From positions 1-5,279 of the forward strand of contig CANGUJ010000309.1 of the NCBI GenBank assembly GCA_947456845.1: a DNA stretch of 5,279 nt, in the 5' to 3' direction. The notes under the pieces were generated by a model. That model was not told the DNA's origin. It worked only from the letters and a program-made list of their open reading frames with translations, and did no database searches. Below are positions 1 through 5,279 of the stretch, one piece after another. The stretch is from Burkholderiales bacterium. GTDB lineage: Bacteria; Pseudomonadota; Gammaproteobacteria; Burkholderiales; JAEUOS01. The position numbers were made by a program, and so were the translations under genes. How positions within the stretch are numbered: the first letter of the stretch is position 1; the number at the start of each line of letters is the position of its first letter.

Positions 1-583
1 AGAGGATCTGGCCCTGGATGGTGACGTCGAGCGCGGTGGTCGGCTCGTCGGCGATGATGAGATCGGGCTCGTTGAGGATGGCCGTGGCGATCGCCACACG
101 CTGGCGCATGCCGCCGGAGAACTGGTGCGGATAGCATTTCAGGCGCTCGTCCGGCGAGGCGATGCCCACCTGCGCCAGCGCGGCGCGGGCGCGTTCAAGC
201 GCGGCCTCGCGGCTGACGTTCTCGTGCGCCCGGATGGCCTCGATCATCTGGGTATCGATGCGCAGCACCGGGTTGAGCGTCATCATCGGATCTTGGAAGA
301 TCATCGCAACGCGGCTGCCGCGCACGGCGCGCATCGCCTCCGCGCCGAGGGTGCGCAGGTCGGTGTCGCCCAGGAGGATGCGCCCGCCCACCACCTTGCC
401 GGGCGGATCGATCAGGCCCATGATCGAGTAGCCTGTCATCGACTTGCCGGAGCCCGACTCGCCCACCAGCCCGAGCACGCTGCCGCGCGCGAGCTCGAAG
501 GACACGTCGTTGACCGCCTTGACCACTCCCTGCTTGGTGAAGAAGTGGGTGGATAGGTTCTCGACCTTGAGCGCCAGGCTCAT
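1..583 (-). CDS. Dipeptide/oligopeptide ABC transporter ATP-binding protein (DppD/OppD-like), 3' part missing
   Basis: This cytoplasmic ATPase subunit would power a peptide-type ABC importer. The 194 visible residues begin MSLALKVENLSTHF and contain the nucleotide-binding domain in order: Walker A GESGSGKS at 41-48, Q-loop IFQDP with Q97, the peptide-importer stretch MMTLNPVLRI from about 100, signature FSGGMRQR at 155-162, Walker B LIIADE at 175-180 with its catalytic Glu, and the D-loop TTALD. The gene runs off the left edge, so the H-loop and the C-terminal oligopeptide/dipeptide extension typical of the family (full length about 320-330 residues) are not seen. The ATG overlaps the stop of the DppC-like gene by 4 bases (ATGA, 580-583), and a GAGG ribosome-binding site sits 8 bases upstream. 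The family is certain. The substrate is unknown; DppD, OppD and related importers cannot be told apart here. Confidence 0.95.
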   Translation of the reverse strand, partial: MSLALKVENLSTHFFTKQGVVKAVNDVSFELARGSVLGLVGESGSGKSMTGYSIMGLIDPPGKVVGGRILLGDTDLRTLGAEAMRAVRGSRVAMIFQDPMMTLNPVLRIDTQMIEAIRAHENVSREAALERARAALAQVGIASPDERLKCYPHQFSGGMRQRVAIATAILNEPDLIIADEPTTALDVTIQGQIL

Positions 584-1464
584 TTCTTGAGCCTCGGGTT
601 GAGGACGTCGCGCAAATGGTCGCCCACCAGGTTGATGCTGACGATCATCAGGAGCAGGGCGATGCCCGGGAAGAAGCTGATCCAGTACTTGCCCGAGAGC
701 AGGAAATTGAAGCCGTTGGCGATGAGCAGGCCCAGCGAAGGCTCGGTGATCGGCAGGCCGAGGCCCAGGAAGGAGAGCGTCGCCTCCAGGGTGATGGCCG
801 AGGCCACCTGCACCGTGGCGATCACGATCAAGGGCGGCATGCAGTTGGGCAGCAGATGGCGGAAAACGATGCGCGAGGCCGGCAGCGCGAGCACCTGCGC
901 CGCCTCGATGTACTCGCGGCGCCGCTCCACCAGCGCCGCGCCGCGCACGGTGCGGGCGTAGTACGCCCACTGCACCGCCACCAGCGCGGTGATGATCTTG
1001 CCCAGGCCCTGGCCGAGCAGGGCCAGCAGCACCAGCGCGATCAGGATGGGCGGAAACGAAAGCTGGATGTCGGCGATGCGCATGAGCAGGTTGTCGACGC
1101 GCCCGCCCAGCCAGGCGGCGATCATGCCGGCGGTGGCGCCGATCAGGAGCGCCAGGGCGGTGGCCGCGACGCCTACGAACAAGGAGATGCGCAGGCCGTA
1201 GAAGATGCCCGACAGCATGTCGCGGCCCTGGTCATCGGTACCGAGCAGAGCCGTCTTGCCGTTGCCCAGCGGGGAGCCCGGCGCGAGCTTGGCGTCGAGC
1301 ACATCGAGTTGCGCGAGATCGTAGGGGTTTTGCGGGGAGATCCACGGGGCGGTCAGCGCGATCACCAGCACCGCCAGCAGCACCACCGCGCCGGCGACGG
1401 CCAGGCGGCTCTCGGTGAACTCCTCGACGAAGCGCGCGAGCGGCGTTTGTTCGGCGGGCGTCAT
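580..1464 (-). CDS. Peptide-type ABC transporter permease, DppC/OppC family
   Basis: This is one of the two inner-membrane permeases of the importer, 294 residues long, within the usual range for DppC. It has an N-terminal membrane segment at about 22-40 followed by a periplasmic stretch. The family hallmark LLGTDDQGRDMLSGIFYG lies at about 73-90. The EAA loop that docks on the ATPase (REYIEAAQVLALPASRIVFRH) spans about 183-203, and LEATLSFLGLGLP about 227-239. Several further hydrophobic segments lie between 95 and 285. The start MTPAEQTPLARF is chosen because its ATG overlaps the stop of the DppB-like gene by 4 bases (ATGA, 1461-1464), which suggests translational coupling; the ribosome-binding site itself is weak. 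The same frame stays open far upstream through the next gene, but that is a high-GC artefact. Substrate specificity cannot be assigned. Confidence 0.95.
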   Translation of the reverse strand: MTPAEQTPLARFVEEFTESRLAVAGAVVLLAVLVIALTAPWISPQNPYDLAQLDVLDAKLAPGSPLGNGKTALLGTDDQGRDMLSGIFYGLRISLFVGVAATALALLIGATAGMIAAWLGGRVDNLLMRIADIQLSFPPILIALVLLALLGQGLGKIITALVAVQWAYYARTVRGAALVERRREYIEAAQVLALPASRIVFRHLLPNCMPPLIVIATVQVASAITLEATLSFLGLGLPITEPSLGLLIANGFNFLLSGKYWISFFPGIALLLMIVSINLVGDHLRDVLNPRLKK

Positions 1465-2438
1465 GACTGGGCGTCCGTCAGGCGTACGCGCGGATCGAGC
1501 ACCGAGTAAAGCAGATCGACCGCCAGATTGACGAAAATGAAGAGCGTGACGATGATCATCAGGTAGGCCACGATCACCGGCCGGTCGAGCACGTTGATCG
1601 AATCGATCAGGAGCTTGCCCATGCCGGGCCAGGCGAAGATGGTCTCGGTCACCACCGAGAAGGCGATCACCGAGCCGAACTGCAGGGCGATGACGGTGAC
1701 GATGGGTATCATGATGTTCTTGAGCACGTGCACGCCGACGATGCGGGCGTTGGAGAGGCCCTTGGCGCGCGCGAACTTGATGTAGTCCATCATGAGCGCC
1801 TCCTGCGTGCCAGAGCGCGCCAGCCGGATGATGAGCGCGATGTTGAGCAGCGCCAGGGTGAAGCCCGGCAGGATCAGGTGGCGCAATCCCTCGACGGAAA
1901 GAAAGCTGACCGGCAAGCCCAGGAGCAGGGTGGTCGGCCCGCGTCCGTTGGAGGGCAGCACGCCGGCGAACACCGCGAATATCATGATCAGCATCAGGCC
2001 CACCCAGAAGGTGGGCAGCGAGAAGCCGAGGATGGATCCGGCCATGATGGCGCGCGCGCCGAAGGACTTGGGCTTGAGGCCCGCATACAGCCCGAGCGGC
2101 AGGCCGACCAGCACCGCCGTGCCCATGGCGAACACCGCCAGTTCCAGCGTGGCCGGCATGCGCTCGAAGATCAGGTCGATGGCCGGGATGTTGAAGGCGA
2201 AGGACTTGCCGAGGTTGCCGGCCAGCGCCTGCTTGAGGAACAGCAGGTACTGCAGGTACATCGGCTTGTCCAGTCCCAGGCGCGCCACTGCTTCGGCGCG
2301 GTCGGCCTGGGTCGCGTCCGGGCTGATGAGGATGTCGATCGGGTTGCCGACCGCATAGACCCCGGCGAAGACCAGCAGCGACATGACGAACAGCACGACC
2401 ACACTTTGCAGCAGTCGGCGGAGAATGAAGACGAGCAT
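1461..2438 (-). CDS. Peptide-type ABC transporter permease, DppB/OppB family
   Basis: This is the partner inner-membrane permease, 325 residues, a normal length for DppB. It opens with the classic MLVFILRRLLQS start and a first membrane helix at about 8-28. The periplasmic part contains LGLDKPMYLQYLLFLKQ at about 54-70 and GNLGKSF at 74-80, matching the family's GDLGxS region. Membrane segments follow at about 100-122, 133-160, 190-205, 245-262 and 285-310. The cytoplasmic EAA loop DYIKFARAKGLS lies at 218-229. FAWPGMGKLLIDSI (about 268-281) and LDPRVRL (314-320) are typical C-terminal motifs. The ATG at 2436-2438 is chosen from family alignment; no convincing Shine-Dalgarno precedes it. It begins 44 bases after the aldehyde dehydrogenase stop on the same strand, so both are probably in one transcript. 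Confidence 0.95.
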   Translation of the reverse strand: MLVFILRRLLQSVVVLFVMSLLVFAGVYAVGNPIDILISPDATQADRAEAVARLGLDKPMYLQYLLFLKQALAGNLGKSFAFNIPAIDLIFERMPATLELAVFAMGTAVLVGLPLGLYAGLKPKSFGARAIMAGSILGFSLPTFWVGLMLIMIFAVFAGVLPSNGRGPTTLLLGLPVSFLSVEGLRHLILPGFTLALLNIALIIRLARSGTQEALMMDYIKFARAKGLSNARIVGVHVLKNIMIPIVTVIALQFGSVIAFSVVTETIFAWPGMGKLLIDSINVLDRPVIVAYLMIIVTLFIFVNLAVDLLYSVLDPRVRLTDAQS

Positions 2439-2482
2439 CGTTGGGGGAGCCTGTGGCGGCGCGTACCTTGCTGTTTGCGTGC

Positions 2483-3940
2483 CTAGTCGTGCCGGATGGC
2501 GACGGTCTTGAGGCTGGTGAAGCCCAGCAGGGCCTCGAAGCCCTTTTCGCGGCCGTAGCCGGAGTGCTTGACGCCGCCAAATGGCAATTCCACGCCGCCG
2601 CCCGCGCCGTAATTGTTGATGAACACCTGCCCCGCATGCAGCTTGCGCGCCATGCGCAACTGGCGTGCCCCGTCGCGGGTCCACAGGCCTGCCACCAGCC
2701 CGTAGGGCGTGCCATTGGCCAGGCGCACGGCGTCGGCCTCGTCGGTGAATGGCGCGGTGGCCAGCACCGGACCGAACACCTCCTCCTGGGCCAGGCGGTG
2801 CGCGGGCGGCACATTGGCGAACACGGTGGGCAGGACGTAGAAACCGGACTGCGGCGCGGCTGCGGCCAGCGTACCGGTGCCGGCGACCTGCAAGCCTTCG
2901 GCGCGCGCCTGGTCGATGTAGCCCTGCACCCGCGCACGCTGCCTGGCATTGATGACGGGGCCGCAGTCCAGATCCGCCTGACCCGGCCCGACCCGGAGCG
3001 CGGCGAAGGCCGCCGCCAGACGCTGCACCACCTCGTCGTGCACGGCTTCTTCCACCAGCACCCGGCTGCCCGCGCTGCAGGTCTGCCCCGCGTTCTGGAT
3101 GATGGCGGCCACCAGCACCGGGATCGCGGCCTCGAGGTCGGCGTCGGCGAATACCAGTTGCGGCGACTTGCCGCCCAGTTCGAGGGTGACGGGACGGTGG
3201 TTGGCCGCGGCGGCCTGCGCGACCACGCTGCCGGTGGCGGGCGAGCCGGTGAACGAGATGTGGTCGATGTCCGGATGCGCGGCCAGTGCCGCGCCGGCCT
3301 CGTGACCGAAGCCGGTGACGATGTTGAGCGCGCCGGGCGGCAGCCCGGCCGCGGCGGCCAGTTCGGCGAATTTCAGGAGCGACAGGCAGGCATCCTCGGC
3401 CGGCTTGACCACGCAGGCGTTGCCCGCCGCGAGCGCCGCGCCGACCGAGCGCCCGAAGATCTGCATCGGATAGTTCCACGGGATGATGTGGCCGGTCACG
3501 CCATGCGCGCAGCGCAGGGTCATGACCGTGTAGCCGCGCTGGTAGGGCAGGGTCTCGCCGTGCAGCTTGTCGCAGGCGCCGGCGTAGTACTCGAAATAGC
3601 GCGCGAAAGACGCGGTATCGGCGCGCGCCTGCGCGAGCGGCTTGCCGGTATCGCGGCATTCCAGGAGGGCCAGTTCTTCGGCATGGTCGACGACCGCCTG
3701 CGCCAGCTTCATCATCAGCCGGCCGCGCTCGACGGCGGAAAAGCGGCCCCACGGACCGTCACCGCCGTCATGGGCGGTGCGCGCTGCCCGGACCGCGGCC
3801 TCGATGTCGGCGGCGTTGCCGCGCGCCAGATAGGCGAATATGTCGCCGTCGGACGGGTCGACGACCGGCAGGGTGGCGCCCGAGGCCGGTGCGGTCCAGC
3901 GGTTGTTGATGAAATGGGCGGCCTGGGTGGCGGGTGTCAT
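2483..3940 (-). CDS. NAD(P)+-dependent aldehyde dehydrogenase (ALDH superfamily, PF00171 type)
   Basis: This soluble 485-residue enzyme would oxidise an aldehyde to a carboxylic acid with NAD(P)+. Length and motifs are typical of class 1/2-like bacterial ALDHs such as betaine- or aminobutyraldehyde-type dehydrogenases. Visible are PWNYP with the oxyanion-hole Asn156, VVKPAE with cofactor-binding Lys179, FTGS at 230-233, LELGGKSP with general base Glu254, GQTCSAGSR with nucleophile Cys288, EEVFGPV with Glu387, and the C-terminal LPFGGVKHSGYGREKG at 452-467. All catalytic positions are intact. The ATG at 3938-3940 is chosen because homologues begin shortly before the FINNRW motif; a longer TTG-started reading to 4021 has no family-like sequence and would run into the control region. 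The Shine-Dalgarno is weak. It is the first gene of the minus-strand block, ahead of the ABC permeases, which hints that its substrate derives from the imported compound. The exact aldehyde is unknown. Confidence 0.95.
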   Translation of the reverse strand: MTPATQAAHFINNRWTAPASGATLPVVDPSDGDIFAYLARGNAADIEAAVRAARTAHDGGDGPWGRFSAVERGRLMMKLAQAVVDHAEELALLECRDTGKPLAQARADTASFARYFEYYAGACDKLHGETLPYQRGYTVMTLRCAHGVTGHIIPWNYPMQIFGRSVGAALAAGNACVVKPAEDACLSLLKFAELAAAAGLPPGALNIVTGFGHEAGAALAAHPDIDHISFTGSPATGSVVAQAAAANHRPVTLELGGKSPQLVFADADLEAAIPVLVAAIIQNAGQTCSAGSRVLVEEAVHDEVVQRLAAAFAALRVGPGQADLDCGPVINARQRARVQGYIDQARAEGLQVAGTGTLAAAAPQSGFYVLPTVFANVPPAHRLAQEEVFGPVLATAPFTDEADAVRLANGTPYGLVAGLWTRDGARQLRMARKLHAGQVFINNYGAGGGVELPFGGVKHSGYGREKGFEALLGFTSLKTVAIRHD

Positions 3941-3965
3941 GCGGGCTTGTCGCGGCGTGCGAAAA

Positions 3966-3980
3966 CGCCGATTATCGCCG
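3966..3980. promoter_or_regulatory. 15-base near-palindrome upstream of the aldehyde dehydrogenase (possible operator)
   Basis: CGCCGATTATCGCCG is an inverted repeat around the central T, with six of seven base pairs matching. It starts 26 bases before the aldehyde dehydrogenase ATG, where an operator or core promoter of the minus-strand operon would be expected. On the minus strand it contains GATAAT, a possible -10 element, but no convincing -35 lies 16-18 bases further up. Its use as an operator is inference from symmetry and position only. Confidence 0.3.
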
Positions 3981-3990
3981 CTGCGGGACC

Positions 3991-4021
3991 TTGCACGGCA
4001 CTTAAGATTTGTGCGCCGCAA
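3991..4021. promoter_or_regulatory. Interrupted inverted repeat between divergent genes (possible regulator binding site)
   Basis: The left arm TTGCacgGCAC (3991-4001) and the right arm GTGCgccGCAA (4011-4021) are inverted copies with 8 of 11 positions matching, separated by the AT-rich spacer TTAAGATTT. The arm centres are 20 bases apart, about two helical turns, as expected for a dimeric or tetrameric regulator. The right arm overlaps the proposed -35 of the ppa promoter. No regulator gene is in the window, so its function is inference. Confidence 0.35.
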
Positions 4022-4037
4022 TAGCGGATTCTATAAT
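4009..4037 (+). promoter_or_regulatory. Predicted sigma70-type promoter for ppa
   Basis: A perfect -10 hexamer TATAAT lies at 4032-4037. A weak -35 TTGTGC (4009-4014, matching the TTG of TTGACA) stands 17 bases upstream, the optimal spacing. Transcription would begin near 4044, leaving a leader of about 110 bases before ppa. The perfect -10 stands out in this GC-rich stretch and suits a constitutively expressed housekeeping gene. Confidence 0.65.
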
Positions 4038-4043
4038 CGGGGA

Positions 4044-4155
4044 TCGGATGGCGCCGGTCGCGCCTGCGGCTGTGCCCGCGGCGTGATCGGTCGTGGCGGA
4101 TTTTTCCGGCCCGACCGGTTTTCTCCGGCCCACCCAACCCAACCAGGGAACTGCC
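4044..4155 (+). other. Untranslated leader of ppa with a short imperfect direct repeat and ribosome-binding site
   Basis: This stretch runs from the predicted transcription start to the ppa ATG. It holds two near-copies of a T-run followed by CCGGCCC(g)ACC (about 4102-4116 and 4119-4134). They could form small hairpins, for example CCGG at 4106-4109 with 4115-4118, or CGGA/TCCG at 4097-4108. Neither is strong enough to call a terminator, and no known riboswitch was recognised. AGGGA at 4145-4149, six bases before the ATG, is the likely ribosome-binding site and fixes the ppa start. Confidence 0.4.
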
Positions 4156-4704
4156 ATGAACCTCGACCGCGTCGGCTCCGGCCGCGACCTCGCCAGCGAC
4201 TTCAACGTGATCATCGAGATTCCGATGAATGCCGATCCCATCAAGTACGAGGTCGACAAGGAGACCGGCGCGCTGTTTGTCGATCGCTTCATGGGCACCG
4301 CCATGCACTATCCATGCAACTATGGATATATACCGCACACCCTGTCCGACGACGGGGACCCGGTCGATGTGCTGGTGATCACCCCGTTCCCGCTGGTGGT
4401 GGGGGTGGTGGTGCGTTGCCGCCCGCTCGGGGTGCTCAAGATGGTCGACGAGGCCGGGGGGGACGAAAAGCTTCTGGCCGTGCCCATCGACAAGGTGTTG
4501 CCCTGGTACAAGCACTGGCGCACGCCGGGCGACATCAACCCGGAGCGGCTGGCCCAGATTCAGCATTTCTTCGAGCACTACAAGGACCTGGAAAAGGGGA
4601 AATGGGTCAAGGTGGAAGGCTGGGGCGGTCCGAAGGATGCGATCCGGTCGATCAAGTCCGGCGTAACACGCTTCCAGAAGGCTAAGACCAAGCCGAACTT
4701 TTAG
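4156..4704 (+). CDS. ppa: Inorganic pyrophosphatase, family I, soluble
   Basis: This cytoplasmic enzyme hydrolyses pyrophosphate to two phosphates and so pulls forward DNA, RNA, protein and activated-sugar synthesis. The protein has 182 residues; the E. coli enzyme has 176. Active-site residues map to E. coli numbering plus one: Glu21, Lys30, Glu32, Arg44, Tyr52 and Tyr56 (HYPCNYGYIP), Asp66, Asp68 and Asp71 (the signature DGDPVDV that binds metal), Asp98, Asp103, Lys105, and Tyr142-Lys143 (HYKDLEKGKW). All are present, so it should be active. The ATG at 4156 is chosen for the AGGGA ribosome-binding site and the family-like start MNLDRVGSGRDL. A GTG in frame at 4093 would add 21 residues without family resemblance. 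It is read divergently from the aldehyde dehydrogenase operon, which is probably functionally unrelated. A run of seven G at 4456-4462 encodes Gly-Gly and leaves the frame intact. Confidence 0.98.
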   Translation: MNLDRVGSGRDLASDFNVIIEIPMNADPIKYEVDKETGALFVDRFMGTAMHYPCNYGYIPHTLSDDGDPVDVLVITPFPLVVGVVVRCRPLGVLKMVDEAGGDEKLLAVPIDKVLPWYKHWRTPGDINPERLAQIQHFFEHYKDLEKGKWVKVEGWGGPKDAIRSIKSGVTRFQKAKTKPNF

Positions 4705-4741
4705 TCCTGCAACCCGGCACAGTCTCCCCGACCCTACGCGC

Positions 4742-5279
4742 ATGCCCCCGGACGCGACCGCCCCGATCATCGCCCGCGAGCTTGCGGAAATCGACGCGCT
4801 GGGTCGCGCCGGGCGAGCGCAGGACATGGAGCGCCTGTGTCGCCGCCTGCTGGCGGAGTATCCGCAATGTGCCGATGGCTGGAACCGCCTGGCGATCCAC
4901 CTCTCCGGGCGTGGCAGCGAACTGCAGGCGGTCGTCTGCCTTGAGCGCGCCATCGCGGCGGCGCCTCGCGAGCCGTCCTATCGCGCCAACCTGGGCGAGA
5001 TCCTGCGCCGCGCCGGCCTGGCCGACCAGGCGCTGGCGCACTGCCGGCGGGCGATCGAACTCGACCCCGAGCATGTCGTGGCCAACCTCAACCTCGGCTG
5101 CGCCCTCATGGACGCGGGTGACGCGGCGGCGGCGCAGGCGCACTTCGCGCGCGTCACCGCGCGTGAGCCCGGCAACGCGCAGGGATGGTTCGGCCTGGGG
5201 CGCGCGCAATTCGCGCTCGGCCAGATCGCGCATAGCGCGCAAGCGCTGGCCCGCGCCGTCACCCTGGCGCCCGGCGACG
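4742..5279 (+). CDS. Tetratricopeptide-repeat (TPR) protein, 3' part missing
   Basis: An open frame of 179 codons from ATG at 4742 runs off the right edge without a stop. TPR consensus residues recur every 34 residues: the closing prolines fall at 41, 75, 109, 143 and 177. Units are about 10-43 (degenerate), 44-77, 78-111 (ANLGEILRRAGLADQALAHC, then RRAIELDP), 112-145 (ANLNLGCALMDAGDAAAAQA) and 146-179 (GWFGLGRAQFALGQIAHSAQ). TPRs form helical-hairpin scaffolds for protein binding. No signal peptide or membrane segment is seen at the N-terminus, so a cytoplasmic location is likely for this part. Such arrays often precede a catalytic domain, for example a glycosyltransferase or sulfotransferase, but any such part lies outside the window. 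The start is 37 bases after the ppa stop with no terminator between, so co-transcription is plausible. The Shine-Dalgarno is weak, which leaves some doubt about the start. Confidence 0.85.
   Translation, partial: MPPDATAPIIARELAEIDALGRAGRAQDMERLCRRLLAEYPQCADGWNRLAIHLSGRGSELQAVVCLERAIAAAPREPSYRANLGEILRRAGLADQALAHCRRAIELDPEHVVANLNLGCALMDAGDAAAAQAHFARVTAREPGNAQGWFGLGRAQFALGQIAHSAQALARAVTLAPGD

Noticed and set aside
580..2949. DppC frame open upstream through DppB (789 codons)
   Set aside because: The upstream residues are an off-frame reading of the DppB-like and ALDH genes. The ATGA overlap at 1461-1464 and the DppC-like N-terminus fix the true start.
1461..3752. DppB frame open upstream through the aldehyde dehydrogenase (763 codons), suggesting a fusion protein
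   Set aside because: The upstream part is low-complexity Arg/Gly/Ala-rich sequence in the wrong frame of ALDH. The DppB family start MLVFILRRLLQ falls exactly at 2438.
2441..4024. Open frame of 527 codons on the plus strand, opposite the aldehyde dehydrogenase
   Set aside because: The translation is rich in Arg, Gly, His and Ala with no recognisable domain. It mirrors the minus-strand ALDH, which has every catalytic motif. Long antisense frames are expected in GC-rich coding DNA.
4048..4086. Twelve-codon leader peptide MAPVAPAAVPAA in the ppa leader
   Set aside because: Its apparent GGGGA ribosome site at 4039-4043 lies upstream of the predicted transcription start. The peptide is simple Ala/Pro sequence expected by chance, with no run of regulatory codons.
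4456..4462. Run of seven G inside ppa as a possible phase-variable tract
   Set aside because: The frame is intact, the tract encodes Gly-Gly at a loop position, and switching off an essential housekeeping enzyme is implausible.
4705..4741. Possible terminator between ppa and the TPR gene
   Set aside because: The 37 bases contain no stem-loop with a T-run, so no terminator is called.
3937..4953. Minus-strand frame of 338 codons spanning ppa and the divergent region
   Set aside because: It runs antisense through the conserved ppa gene and across the promoter region and shows no family resemblance.
4682..5242. Minus-strand frame of 186 codons at the right end
   Set aside because: It is antisense to the TPR frame, whose 34-residue periodicity makes it clearly the real gene; the antisense product has no recognisable motif.

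Overview
The window is high-GC DNA (roughly two thirds G+C by eye) with six protein genes packed closely together. Gene content and the form of the pyrophosphatase (start MNLDRVGSGRDL, core HYPCNYGYIP, DDGDPVDVLV) suggest a betaproteobacterium, perhaps of the Rhodocyclales (Azoarcus/Thauera type). That placement is recognition from memory, not a search. No RNA gene, insertion sequence, CRISPR array or phage gene was seen.

Left block (1-3940, minus strand): four genes read right to left and probably form one operon. First is an aldehyde dehydrogenase (2483-3940) with all catalytic residues. After a 44-base gap come two inner-membrane permeases of the dipeptide/oligopeptide/nickel ABC family (DppB-like 1461-2438, DppC-like 580-1464), then a DppD-like ATP-binding subunit (1-583) cut by the window edge. 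The last three genes are linked by two 4-base ATGA stop/start overlaps. No substrate-binding protein lies in the window, and a second ATPase would be expected beyond the left edge. The arrangement suggests uptake of a peptide-like or amine-type compound with oxidation of an aldehyde derived from it, but the substrate cannot be read from sequence.

Centre (3941-4155): a 215-base divergent control region. It holds a good sigma70-type promoter facing right (TATAAT at 4032-4037), an interrupted inverted repeat that overlaps its -35 region, and a 15-base near-palindrome just upstream of the aldehyde dehydrogenase. The rest is an untranslated leader of about 110 bases ahead of ppa.

Right block (4156-5279, plus strand): ppa, a complete family I inorganic pyrophosphatase, followed 37 bases later by the start of a tetratricopeptide-repeat protein that runs off the right edge. 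No terminator is visible between them, so they may be co-transcribed.

Nothing here amounts to a clearly new system. The points most worth a second look are the aldehyde dehydrogenase/ABC importer pairing, the symmetric elements between the divergent genes, and the unfinished TPR protein.
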